Below are positions 45,245-53,618 of a DNA stretch of 64,000 bases, one piece after another. A model generated the notes under the pieces. That model saw nothing but the letters and a program-made list of their open reading frames with translations. It searched no databases and had not been told where the DNA came from. The number at the start of each line of letters is the position of its first letter. Position 1 is the first letter of the stretch. A program made the position numbers and the translations under genes. The stretch comes from Mesorhizobium sangaii (lineage in GTDB: Bacteria; Pseudomonadota; Alphaproteobacteria; Rhizobiales; Rhizobiaceae), in contig NZ_JACHEF010000002.1 in the NCBI RefSeq assembly GCF_014207355.1, positions 620,001-684,000 on the forward strand, read 5' to 3'.

Positions 45245-46053
45245 GCGATATGGGCCTGGTCGTGGTGGGTGCAGCCGGCCGCATGGGGCAGACACTGATC
45301 CGCGCCATCCACACCATTCCCGGCGTCCGCGTGATCGGCGCCGTCGAGCGTGGCGGCTCACCCTATCTGGGCAAGGATGCCGGCGAACTTGCCGGCGTCG
45401 GCCGCATCGACGTGCCGATTGGCGACGATCCGCTGCCGGTCTTCGCCAGGGCCGACGGCGTGCTCGATTTCACCACGCCGGCCTCGAGCGTCGAATTCGC
45501 TGGCTACGCGGCGCAGGCGCGCATCGCCCATGTCATCGGCACCACCGGCTGCTCGGCCGACGATGACGCCAAGATCGCGGCGGCTGCGCGCCATGCGATG
45601 ATCGTCAAGTCGGGCAATATGAGCCTTGGCGTCAATCTTCTGGCGGTGCTGGTCGAACAGGCGGCGCGCGCGCTCGACGCCGACGATTTCGACATCGAGA
45701 TCCTCGAAATGCACCACAAGCACAAGGTCGACGCGCCGTCGGGCACGGCGCTGCTGCTCGGCGAAGCCGCCGCCGCCGGGCGCGGCATCGCGCTCGCCGG
45801 CAACGATGTGCGCGTCCGCGACGGCCACACCGGCGTGCGAAAGACCGGCTCGATCGGCTTTGCCTCGCTGCGTGGCGGTTCGGTGGTCGGTGACCACAGC
45901 GTGATGCTGGCCGGCACCGGCGAGCGCATCACACTGTCCCACCATGCCGAGGACCGCGCCATCTTCGCCCGCGGAGCCGTCAAGGCCGCCTTGTGGGCGC
46001 GCGGCCGCAAGCCGGGACTGTATTCGATGCGGGACGTGCTCGGCCTCAGCTGA
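45241..46053 (+). CDS. dapB: 4-hydroxy-tetrahydrodipicolinate reductase
   Basis: The 270-residue enzyme of the lysine/diaminopimelate pathway has the NAD(P) motif [36 protein letters not shown] and the active-site stretch [20 protein letters not shown] with the paired His and the Lys. It overlaps the ABC gene by four bases, so both are on one message although no pathway link is obvious. Confidence 0.95.
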   Translation: MSDMGLVVVGAAGRMGQTLIRAIHTIPGVRVIGAVERGGSPYLGKDAGELAGVGRIDVPIGDDPLPVFARADGVLDFTTPASSVEFAGYAAQARIAHVIGTTGCSADDDAKIAAAARHAMIVKSGNMSLGVNLLAVLVEQAARALDADDFDIEILEMHHKHKVDAPSGTALLLGEAAAAGRGIALAGNDVRVRDGHTGVRKTGSIGFASLRGGSVVGDHSVMLAGTGERITLSHHAEDRAIFARGAVKAALWARGRKPGLYSMRDVLGLS

Positions 46054-46067
46054 GCGGACATCCACTG

Positions 46068-46120
46068 TTTTAACGCAATTCCGGACGGAAAACCGATTCA
46101 CACTTTTCCTGGAATTGCTC
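46068..46120. repeat. dispersed repeat before gpmA, related to that at 57373
   Basis: TTTTAACGCAATTCCGGACG followed by GAAAACCGATTCACACTTTT and CCTGGAATTGCTC match the complement of 57373-57423 at most positions. It ends 16 bp before the gpmA start, so it forms part of that leader. Confidence 0.65.
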
Positions 46121-46135
46121 TTGAAGGGAGCAAAT

Positions 46136-46756
46136 ATGTCGAGAACCCTCGTGCTCGTGCGCCACGGCCAGAGCGAATGGAACCTGAAGAACCTGTTCAC
46201 CGGCTGGCGCGATGTGGACCTGACCGAGCAGGGCCACGCGGAGGCCAAGGCCGCAGGCCAAAAACTCAAGGCGCGCGGCCTGAAATTCGACATCGCCTTC
46301 ACCTCGGCGCTGATCCGGGCGCAAAAGACCTGCCAGCACATTCTCGACGCCGTCGGCCAGAGCGATCTGACAACCATCCGCGACCAGGCGCTGAACGAGC
46401 GCGACTATGGTGATCTCTCCGGCCTCAACAAGGACGATGCACGCAAGAAATGGGGCGAGGAGCAGGTGCATGTCTGGCGCCGCTCCTACGACGTGTCGCC
46501 GCCCGCCGGCGAAAGCCTGAAGGACACCGGCGCGCGCGTCTGGCCCTACTACCTGCACGACCTGCAGCCGCACGTGCTGCGCGGCGGCACCGTGCTGGTC
46601 GCCGCGCACGGCAACTCGCTGCGCGCGCTGATCATGGCGCTGGACGGCAAGTCGGGCGAGGAGATCGTCAAGCTGGAGCTCGGCACCGGCGTGCCGGTCA
46701 TCTACACGCTCAACGCCGATTCCACGGTGGCTTCCAAGGAAGTGCTGGAAGGCTGA
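46136..46756 (+). CDS. gpmA: 2,3-bisphosphoglycerate-dependent phosphoglycerate mutase
   Basis: The 206-residue histidine phosphatase-fold enzyme of glycolysis starts [20 protein letters not shown] (phospho-His in RHG), has [35 protein letters not shown] and the second His in [20 protein letters not shown]. It is slightly shorter than the E. coli protein, as in alphaproteobacteria. ATG 46136 follows GAAGGGAG. Confidence 0.93.
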   Translation: MSRTLVLVRHGQSEWNLKNLFTGWRDVDLTEQGHAEAKAAGQKLKARGLKFDIAFTSALIRAQKTCQHILDAVGQSDLTTIRDQALNERDYGDLSGLNKDDARKKWGEEQVHVWRRSYDVSPPAGESLKDTGARVWPYYLHDLQPHVLRGGTVLVAAHGNSLRALIMALDGKSGEEIVKLELGTGVPVIYTLNADSTVASKEVLEG

Positions 46757-46786
46757 GCCGGCAAGCAGCAACCCATTCTTGATTGG

Positions 46787-46831
46787 GCATGATCTCTTCC
46801 GAAAACCGGTTCCCACTTTTCGGGATCATGC
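46787..46831. repeat. 45-bp dispersed palindromic repeat
   Basis: Outer arms GCATGATC / GATCATGC and inner arms CCGAAAA / TTTTCGG enclose CCGGTTCCC. It is the complement of the element that overlaps the rsmI stop at 36655. It lies between gpmA and the tRNA and could close the gpmA message. Confidence 0.65.
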
Positions 46832-46886
46832 TTTGAAAAAAGCGCGTTGACACACATCGCTTGCCCGCTTACATGAGCCCGCACCA

Positions 46887-46971
46887 GCCCAGATGGCGGA
46901 ATTGGTAGACGCGCACGGTTCAGGTCCGTGTTCCGCAAGGAGTGGAGGTTCGAGTCCTCTTCTGGGCACCA
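46887..46971 (+). tRNA. tRNA-Leu (CAG)
   Basis: The 85-nt tRNA has acceptor GCCCAGA pairing with TCTGGGC and a genome-encoded ACCA 3' end. The anticodon stem CACGG/CCGTG holds loop TTCAGGT with anticodon CAG, which reads CUG. A long variable arm (TTCCGCAAGGAGT) marks it as class II Leu, and GGTTCGAGTCC is the T-arm. A terminator follows at 47009. Confidence 0.95.
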
Positions 46972-47008
46972 AATTCCCGTTTCGAACCATTCGACGGTTC
47001 AGAAACCC

Positions 47009-47043
47009 AAAGAAAAAGCCCGGTTCGCCCGGGCTTTTTCTTT
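47009..47043 (+). terminator. Rho-independent terminator of tRNA-Leu
   Basis: GCCCGG (47018-47023), loop, CCGGGC (47029-47034) is extended by an A tract / T tract pair (AAAAA/TTTTT) to a 15-bp stem, ending in a T run. This is a standard intrinsic terminator. Confidence 0.85.
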
Positions 47044-47120
47044 GCCGCCAACCTCTCCTCCCGGCTAGGCACTCAACAAACCGCTTCAAACTCCGCGCCC
47101 GCTTCGCTACGCTCCAACCC

Positions 47121-48811
47121 ATGTCTCAAACCACCAACCCGATCTTCGGCGCCCGTCGCGATCAGGCGTTCCCAAAGCTGTCCGAAGCCGACATCGACCG
47201 CATGCGCCGGTTTGGCGAGGCCAGCGTCTATGCCGATGGCGAGCGCATCGTCACGGCCGGCGATGTGGCGCCCGGCCTGATCGTCGTCCTGTCGGGCAAG
47301 GTCGACATCATCCAGGATAGCGGGCTCGGCCGTCGCGAAACGATCGTCACGCACGGTCCGGGCAGCTTCGTCGGCGAACTGGCCCAGCTTTCGGCCCGCC
47401 CCTCGCTGGTGGATGCGCAGGCCGCCGAGCCGGTGGAGGCCTTCGTCATCGCCTCGCAGAGGCTGCGCGACCTGATGGTGCAGGAGGCCAGTCTCGGCGA
47501 GCGCATCATGCGGGCGCTGATCCTGCGCCGTGTCGGGCTGCTGGAAAGCGCCACCAGCGGGCCGATCATCATCGGACCCGTCAACAATGCCGACGTCTTG
47601 CGGCTGCAGGGGTTCCTGGCCCGCAGCGGGCAGCCGCACCGCGCGCTTGATTCAGACAGCGATCCCTGCGCCAAAACCCTGGTCGAGCGCTTCGATGTCG
47701 ACCCTCACCATCTGCCGATCGTGCTGTGTCCCAATGGCCGGTTGCTGCTCAATCCCGGCGAGAAGGACCTCGCCCGCTGCATCGGCCTGCTGCGGCCGAT
47801 CGATGCTTCCAGGCTATACGACGTCGCCATCGTCGGCGCCGGACCGGCGGGACTGGCGGCGGCGGTCTATGCGGCCTCCGAAGGTCTGTCGACGATCGTG
47901 CTGGATTGCCGGGCATTCGGTGGACAGGCCGGTGCCTCCTCGGCATCGAGAATTATCTCGGTTTCCCAACCGGCATTTCGGGCATGGCTCTGATGGCGCG
48001 CGCCTACAACCAGGCGCAGAAATTCGGCGTTGAAATGGTGATACCCGACGAGGCGAAGCTGCTGAGCGCTGGGACCGGCGGTGCCCGCTACACCCTGGAT
48101 GTCGGCGATGGCGAGACCGTGCGGACGCGCACCGTGGTGATCGCCAGCGGGGCGCGCTACCGCCGCCTCGATGTCGCCAATCTGGCGCAGTTCGAAGGGA
48201 CGTGCGTGCATTATTGGGCCTCGCCGATCGAAGCGCGGCTTTGCCAGGGCCAGGAAGTTGCGCTGGTCGGTGCCGGCAATTCAGCCGGACAGGCGGCGGT
48301 CTACCTGGCCAGCCATGTGCGCAAGGTGGCGCTGCTGGCGCGTGGCAGCAGCCTTGATGCCAGCATGTCGCGCTATCTGGTCGAGCGCATCAAGGCGCAG
48401 CCGAACATCGAGGTGCTGACCGGGACCGAGGTCGAGGCGCTGGAAGGCGACGAAGGCAATCTCAGCACGGTGCGCTGGCGCAACCGCGCCAGCGGCGTGG
48501 AAACGACACGCCCGATCCGCCATCTCTTCCTGTTCATTGGCGCCGACCCGAATACGGACTGGCTGGCGCACTGCAACGTGGCGCTGGATGCCAACGGTTT
48601 CGTGCGCACCGGATCCGACCTGGGATCGGCGCATGGCGTGATGGAGACGAGCCGCAGCGGGGTGTTTGCCATCGGCGACGTTCGCGCCGGATCGGTCAAA
48701 CGCGTCGCGGCGGCCGTCGGCGAGGGTGCCCAGGTGGTGGCGGCGTTGCACGCCTATCTCGCGCAAGACGGCAGCCACACCGTCGCGCCTCAATTGATCG
48801 GGAGAGTGTGA
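47121..48811 (+). pseudogene. cNMP-binding / thioredoxin-reductase-like FAD oxidoreductase, frameshifted
   Basis: The first frame (47121-47993) holds a Crp-type cyclic-nucleotide-binding domain (residues about 20-135), a small thioredoxin-like domain (DPHHLPIVLCPNGRLLLNPG) and the first FAD Rossmann motif VAIVGAGPAGLAAAVYAASE, up to FGGQAGASS. The second frame then continues with IENYLGFPTGISGMALMARA, a second Rossmann motif VALVGAGNSAGQAAVYLASH and the FAD-closing GVFAIGDVRAGSVKRVAAAV. The expected join TCCTCGCGCATCGAG reads TCCTCGGCATCGAG (47937-47950), so one base is missing. The family lacks the redox CxxC pair. The UBP zinc finger gene follows at once. A real mutation or a base-call error are both possible. 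Confidence 0.8.
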
Positions 48812-49119
48812 TGGCGGATGAATGCAGACATGCGGGTGACATCAAGGACGTGACGCCGAGCGCGCTCGGCTGCGAGGAGTGCCTGAAGAGCGGGTCGCAA
48901 TGGGTGCATCTGCGGCTCTGCCGCACCTGCGGCCATGTCGGCTGCTGCGACGACTCGCCCAACCGTCACGCCACCAAGCATTTTCACGCCACCCGTCATC
49001 CGATCATCGAGGGCTACGATCCGCCGGAAGGCTGGGGCTGGTGCTATGTCGACGAGGTCTTTCTCGACCTCGGCGACCGCACCACGCCGCAGAACGGTCC
49101 GATCCCGCGATTCTATTGA
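48811..49119 (+). CDS. UBP-type zinc finger protein
   Basis: The 102-residue protein has CEECLKSGSQWVHLRLC, then RTCGHVGCCDDSPNRHATKH and FHATRHPII, the Cys/His order of the ZnF-UBP domain that binds ubiquitin C-termini in eukaryotes. Bacteria of this group lack ubiquitin, so the ligand is unknown. ATG 48811 shares one base with the stop of the FAD gene, and GGAGAG precedes it. The two genes commonly travel together, suggesting joint action. Confidence 0.88.
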   Translation: MADECRHAGDIKDVTPSALGCEECLKSGSQWVHLRLCRTCGHVGCCDDSPNRHATKHFHATRHPIIEGYDPPEGWGWCYVDEVFLDLGDRTTPQNGPIPRFY

Positions 49120-49156
49120 GCCAGCGCCGGGCGCAGCGGGGCCAGAGTCCCAAAAG

Positions 49157-49182
49157 AAAAGCCCGGTTCGTCCGGGCTTTTT
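49157..49182 (+). terminator. Rho-independent terminator after the zinc finger gene
   Basis: AAAA-GCCCGG (to 49166), loop TTCGT, CCGGGC (49172-49177) and a T5 run. It closes the FAD/zinc-finger transcription unit. Confidence 0.85.
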
Positions 49183-49210
49183 GGCCGACAGTCGGTGGTC
49201 CGGAGCGCGA

Positions 49211-49384
49211 TCAGTCGCGCTTTGGCGACGCCGGCGCCGGTTCCTGATTGTCCACGCTGTTCTCGTTCACCTGGAAGGCTATTCCCTCAACCTTCCTTTT
49301 CTTGAGGGCGTCGCCGGTCTTTGGTTGCGGTGGCCTGTCCGAATTTGGCGCGGTGTTCTCGTTGACGTCGAGGGCTCTGGTCAT
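49211..49384 (-). CDS. small hypothetical protein, probable general-stress gene
   Basis: A 57-residue hydrophilic ORF (MTRALDVNENTAPNSDRPPQ, later VEGIAFQVNENSVDN) contains two similar VNEN segments and looks disordered. Of two adjacent ATGs (49387, 49384) the second has better spacing from GGAGG. An EcfG-like promoter lies 30 bp upstream. No family is recognised. Confidence 0.55.
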   Translation of the reverse strand: MTRALDVNENTAPNSDRPPQPKTGDALKKRKVEGIAFQVNENSVDNQEPAPASPKRD

Positions 49385-49413
49385 CATGTCCTCCAGTTGC
49401 TGTCCTGGAACAC

Positions 49414-49438
49414 AATGTTCGGCGGTGCACGGGGTTCC
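49414..49438 (-). promoter_or_regulatory. EcfG/RpoE2-like promoter before small protein gene
   Basis: On the minus strand GGAAC (49438-49434), 16 bases, CATT (49417-49414), fitting GGAAC-N18-TT with one mismatch to CGTT. The -10 is about 30 bp from the start codon. Confidence 0.5.
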
Positions 49439-49501
49439 CGGCAAAACAGGCGCCCGTCGCGACCGGGCCTCTGCAAACGGGCCAGGCCGGCAGTCCGGCT
49501 G

Positions 49502-49984
49502 TCACGCCGGCCTGTGCTGTCGCAAGACCCTCCACTCGTGCCAGATCAACACCATGACGACCGCATCGAAGACGGTGAGGATGAGCAGGCCGACCGAATG
49601 AGTGTATGAGTAGCGGTAGAGCTGATAGACCATGAATGCGCCCAATGCCGCGAGCGATGCCGGATACGACCAAAGCTTGCCCCGCAAGAGCCCGACAACC
49701 AGCAGCAGCTTTATCAGGCCGTGGCTGAGCAGGTAGAAAGCGTAGAATTCCTTGCTGGCTATCGAAAAATGGCTTGCCATCTGCGACAGATGGCCAGCTA
49801 TGAAATCGTTCGGGTCTTCGATCAATTCCTCTGCGGTGAAAGCATTGACCCAGGAGACGATGGCATCGGTGGTGACGACATAAAACAGAATCCCCCCGAT
49901 GCATTCGATCAGGGCATGCGCGCCCTTGAGCCAGACGCCGACTTCGAAGATCTGATGGATACGGCGTTCATCGACGGCCTTCAA
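49502..49984 (-). CDS. DUF2127 membrane protein
   Basis: The 160-residue protein has four predicted helices and the DUF2127 pattern FEVGVWLKGAHALIECIGGI, then YAFYLLSHGLIKLLLVVGLL and YSYTHSVGLLILTVFDAVVM. Function is unknown. The start is TTG 49984 with GAGGTGA ahead. It is divergent from the broken PAP2 gene (38 bp) and lies upstream of the small gene at 49384 on the same strand. Confidence 0.8.
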   Translation of the reverse strand: MKAVDERRIHQIFEVGVWLKGAHALIECIGGILFYVVTTDAIVSWVNAFTAEELIEDPNDFIAGHLSQMASHFSIASKEFYAFYLLSHGLIKLLLVVGLLRGKLWSYPASLAALGAFMVYQLYRYSYTHSVGLLILTVFDAVVMVLIWHEWRVLRQHRPA

Positions 49985-50022
49985 AAATTCACCTCACGAT
50001 CAATCACGGAAACCGACGCCAA

Positions 50023-50565
50023 ATGGATGCTGCGTTAACGCACTGGATAAACGCCGCGGCCGGCATCAGCCCCGTTCTTGATAAAGCACTGATCGGCGTC
50101 TCACAAATCGGCGTTCCCCTCATGGTGCTGGCCGTGGTCCTGCAATGGTGGGCTAAGGTCGATCGCTACCATGTTCGTCACGCCGCGGTGTCGGCCGGCC
50201 TGGCGTTCCTGGTGGGTCTTGCAATCAACCAGTTCATTCTTCTGTTCGTGCATCGGCTACGGCCCTACGACGTCGGCGTGACGCATCTGTTGATTGCGCC
50301 CAGCGCCGACTGGTAATTCCCGTCCGATCACGCGACGGCTGCCGTTGCGATCGTTGCGGCCTTCGCGATGCAAGGCCTTCCGCGCCGGACGATTGCGCTT
50401 CTCGTGATGGCATTGCTGATCTGCTGGTCGAGGATCTATATCGGGACGCACTACCTGACCGACGTTGTCGGTGGGGCCATCACCGGCGTCCTGGGTGCGA
50501 TCGTGGTCAGGCTGGTTTACCGCGAGAACTCCCGCCTGGACAAACTGGTGACCAAAATTCTTTAG
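50023..50565 (+). pseudogene. PAP2-family phosphatase interrupted by in-frame TAA
   Basis: The first 97 codons give four membrane helices and the first PAP2 motif (VHRLRPYD, the KxxxxxxRP region), ending SADW. Codon 98 (50314-50316) is TAA. The same frame continues FPSDHATAAVAIVAAFAMQG (second motif PSxH) and SRIYIGTHYLTDVVGG (third motif with catalytic His) to 50565. Without the stop the whole is a normal 180-residue undecaprenyl-pyrophosphate/PA phosphatase. A Ser codon such as TCA fits the stop position. Both catalytic His residues lie beyond the stop, so the short product would be inactive. Confidence 0.8.
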
Positions 50566-50615
50566 GGCAAGCACTGCTCGATTGACCGGTGAGCAGTTCC
50601 AACCAAGGCGCGACT

Positions 50616-50996
50616 TCACAATCTGCCAGCGAAATATCGATATCCCAGCCATCCCGCCAGCGCGACCGAAGCAACCCAGATACAAGCGATGACCACCGCG
50701 GCGCCGCGGCTCACGGGCCTGTCAACGGCAAGGGCGGCCGCCGCCCTGTGTTCCGCCATCACCTCAGGCGGGATCATCTTGACCACGGCGAGGACGCCCA
50801 GGGGGACCAGGATCGCATCGTCGAGGTAGCCAATCACCGGGATGAAATCGGGTATCAGGTCGATTGGGGATAAGGCGTAGCCCGCGACACACACGGCAAG
50901 CGCCTTGGCATACCATGGCGTTCGGGGATCGCGCGCGGCGAGATAGAGCGCATGCACGTCGCGCTTGATTGTCCGTGCCCATTCCTTCAGTGCCAT
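50616..50996 (-). CDS. YkvA-family (DUF1232) membrane protein
   Basis: The 126-residue protein has the DUF1232 core TPWYAKALAVCVAGYALSPI then DLIPDFIPVIGYLDDAILVP, with one further C-terminal helix (AAVVIACIWVASVALAGWLG). The role is unknown; the family is linked to membrane stress in some bacteria. It is convergent with the PAP2 gene. Confidence 0.85.
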   Translation of the reverse strand: MALKEWARTIKRDVHALYLAARDPRTPWYAKALAVCVAGYALSPIDLIPDFIPVIGYLDDAILVPLGVLAVVKMIPPEVMAEHRAAAALAVDRPVSRGAAVVIACIWVASVALAGWLGYRYFAGRL

Positions 50997-51083
50997 GGGA
51001 CGACTTTAGCGCCAAATGGCAACGCGCCGATAGCGCACGCCAAGTGCGGCCCTTTCCTCCTTGCCGATCGCCCCGAAGCCGCT

Positions 51084-51272
51084 CTATCGCACGGAACCTG
51101 TGACGGTCGGGTCGATCGTGCTGGGAACCGATTTGCGTTCGTTGCCGGCAAGCGCGGCTATGATCAGCAGGCTGGCCACAACCGGCACGAACAGGATGGC
51201 AACGCGGGCTTGCACGTAGAAGATGGCGCGCCATTCGTTGCGCTTGTCGGGGCTGTTGCTCATCATACTCAC
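51084..51272 (-). CDS. small single-helix membrane protein
   Basis: The 62-residue ORF has one strong membrane helix (VAILFVPVVASLLIIAALAG) after a charged lead and ends STIDPTVTGSVR. GTG 51272 follows GGGAGGTC; an ATG two codons later is also possible. No family is recognised. Confidence 0.55.
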   Translation of the reverse strand: MSMMSNSPDKRNEWRAIFYVQARVAILFVPVVASLLIIAALAGNERKSVPSTIDPTVTGSVR

Positions 51273-51380
51273 TTTGTCAGACCTCCCGGGCGTGACATAG
51301 CCGGGAACCGTTAAGCAACTCCTTCCGACTTTGTTAACCCGGCGGAATTGAGGCGAAGTTCCGGGTCCTGATCCTCGGTT

Positions 51381-53429
51381 TCAGCCCAGCCCGAGCCGTC
51401 TGGCGCCTTGCCGGAACAGTGCCGCGGCATCCGGCTCGAAGCGGAAGGTGCCGATGAAATCGTCGCTTGAATAGTTCGGCAATGTCTTGCGGATGGCGGC
51501 GGCAAAGCCGCGCGCCTCGTCGAGCCGGCCCGCCAGCGCCAGGCAGTGCGCGGCTATCGCCAGGATGATGGCGTGGGCGTTGGGCCGCGCCGCTGCCTTC
51601 AGCGCCCATTCGGCCGCCTCCTCGAACTGGCCGAGCCGGACATGCGCCATCGCCCGCGCCCCCAGCATGCCGAACAGCAACGGGTCGAACGGGCTGAGAT
51701 GGCGCGAATGGTCGGAGGAGCCGATCGCCGCCTGCGGGTCGCCCGACTGCGACTGGACGAAGGACAGCGCGTAGTGGCCGAGCGCGAAGTTGGGGCTGAG
51801 GTCCACCGCCCGTTCCAGTTCGAGCAGCGAACCGTCCTGTTCGCCGCGCAGCCACAGTGCCCGGCCCATCGCCCAGTGCGCGGCTGGATTGTGGTCGTCG
51901 ACCAGCAGGCTGTGGCTGGCGCTCTCGAAGGCCAGCGCGCTTTCCCGGTCGCGGTCGCCCCAGCGCTGGAAGGCGTTCTGCCAATGGGTGAAGGACAGGC
52001 CGGCATAGGCGCGGGCAAAGGTCGGATCGAGCCGCAAGGCCATGTCGAAGAAATGCCTCGCCTGCTCGTTCTCGACCTGGGTGAAGCGGTACATGTGCCA
52101 GAGGCCGCGATGATAGGCCTCCCAGGCGTTGAGCGAATTGGGCGCCTTGAGCATGGCGCGGTTGCGCTCGACCGTTTCGATCTCGGCCGAGATCGACGAG
52201 ACGATGCTGTTGCCGATATCGTCTAGCAAGCCGAAGATGTCGTCGGACCGGCGCTCGAACGTCTCGGCCCAGACGATCCTGGCCGTGCGCACCTCGATCA
52301 GTTCGACGCTGACAATCAGGCGGCCGGGCGGGCTGCGCACTGTGCCGGTGGCGACATAGTCGACATTCAGCCGGCGGCCGGCATCCTCGGGCGCGATGCC
52401 CTTCTCGGCCAGCGCAAACACCGAACCGCGCGCGATGACGAAGAAATCCCTGAGCTTCGCCAGGCGGGTGATGATGTCGTGGGTAAAACCGTCGGCAAGC
52501 CCACCACGCGCGCCGCCGGTTTCCTCGACAAACGGCATGACGGCCAGCGAAGCGTGGCTCGGCTCGACCGGGCCGGTATCGCCGGCTGCGACGACCAATT
52601 GCGATACCGCGGACGGGCCGGCCGGCGGCGCCCGCTGCAAGACGGCTGGCCGTTGCTCACGCATCGCCCGCCAGGCGGCATTGACCGGTCCGAAATCGAT
52701 TGCCTCCGACTGAAACAACTGTTCTGCCGCCGCCAGATGCTGCTCGGCCGCGCCGATCTCACCGTGCTCCGCCAGATTGGCCAGCAACGCCAGATGCGCG
52801 CGCGTGTCGAACGGCGCCAGTTCGACCCATTTGTCGAGATGCGCGGACACATCCGGGGTGTCAGCCGGATGGTTTGCGACAAGATGCTCCAGCACGGCGA
52901 CGTGGCATGAGTGAAAACGGCGGCGTTGAGCGACCAGCCAGTTGTTGAAATGCGGGCTGCGTTCAAGCTCCAGCCCGTCGAGGAAATCGCCGGCGAACAG
53001 TTTGGCCAGCGCCCGCAAGCGCTCCACATCGAGGGTGCCGATCCCTTGCGCCGCAGCGTCGCTGACCTCCAGCGCATCGACCAGGCAATCGCTGAGATCA
53101 AGCGCGACCGTGTCGCCTTGCGTGGAGACGCGGCGCCGATCCGGCTCGTCGAGCGCGCCGCGCAGTTTGCTGAGGCACCAGCGCAGCTCGCCGCGGGGAT
53201 CGTTGGGCACGTCCCACAACAGCTCGCACAGGCGACCGCGGCCGACGGCGTGCGGCGCCAGCGCCAGATAGGCAAACAGCGCGCGCAGCTTGCGTGAGGC
53301 CGGCAGCGCCACCGCAACGCCGTTGCGGGAGATCGTCAGCGTTCCAAGCAGGCGCACGGACAGGCCGGTCGCTTGGCCCTCCAGTCTCGATCGGGTGGAT
53401 TCCACGTGCGTTTCCACGCCTGCTCCCAC
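51381..53429 (-). CDS. BTAD-type transcriptional regulator with TolB-like and TPR regions
   Basis: The 682-residue protein has an N-terminal OmpR-type winged helix (residues about 20-110; SVRLLGTLTISRNGVAVALP, LCELLWDVPNDPRGELRWCL), then a bacterial transcriptional activator (BTAD) helical region (about 115-260). A TolB/FlgO-like domain follows (about 295-430; LAVMPFVEETGGARGGLADG, VDYVATGTVRSPPGRLIVSV), and TPR repeats run to the end. The DNA contacts should be in the divergent 189-bp gap before the cysteine-synthase-like gene. It probably activates that gene pair in response to an unknown signal. GTG 53429 is a likely start. Confidence 0.8.
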   Translation of the reverse strand: MGAGVETHVESTRSRLEGQATGLSVRLLGTLTISRNGVAVALPASRKLRALFAYLALAPHAVGRGRLCELLWDVPNDPRGELRWCLSKLRGALDEPDRRRVSTQGDTVALDLSDCLVDALEVSDAAAQGIGTLDVERLRALAKLFAGDFLDGLELERSPHFNNWLVAQRRRFHSCHVAVLEHLVANHPADTPDVSAHLDKWVELAPFDTRAHLALLANLAEHGEIGAAEQHLAAAEQLFQSEAIDFGPVNAAWRAMREQRPAVLQRAPPAGPSAVSQLVVAAGDTGPVEPSHASLAVMPFVEETGGARGGLADGFTHDIITRLAKLRDFFVIARGSVFALAEKGIAPEDAGRRLNVDYVATGTVRSPPGRLIVSVELIEVRTARIVWAETFERRSDDIFGLLDDIGNSIVSSISAEIETVERNRAMLKAPNSLNAWEAYHRGLWHMYRFTQVENEQARHFFDMALRLDPTFARAYAGLSFTHWQNAFQRWGDRDRESALAFESASHSLLVDDHNPAAHWAMGRALWLRGEQDGSLLELERAVDLSPNFALGHYALSFVQSQSGDPQAAIGSSDHSRHLSPFDPLLFGMLGARAMAHVRLGQFEEAAEWALKAAARPNAHAIILAIAAHCLALAGRLDEARGFAAAIRKTLPNYSSDDFIGTFRFEPDAAALFRQGARRLGLG

Positions 53430-53618
53430 GCTGGCCTGTCGGCCCTTGCTGTATCACCGAAACCGACAAAACGCATCCGGCGGCGTATTCCGTGCCGGAT
53501 GCCGCCATTGCCGCAATGCCGGCATGTCTGTCCTAGCGCGGCCAGGTCTCGAAACCTCGCCGCCCAACCCGCCGGTTTGTAACCGGCTCGTGATGGCAAA
53601 CGATCGAGGAGATCAAAG

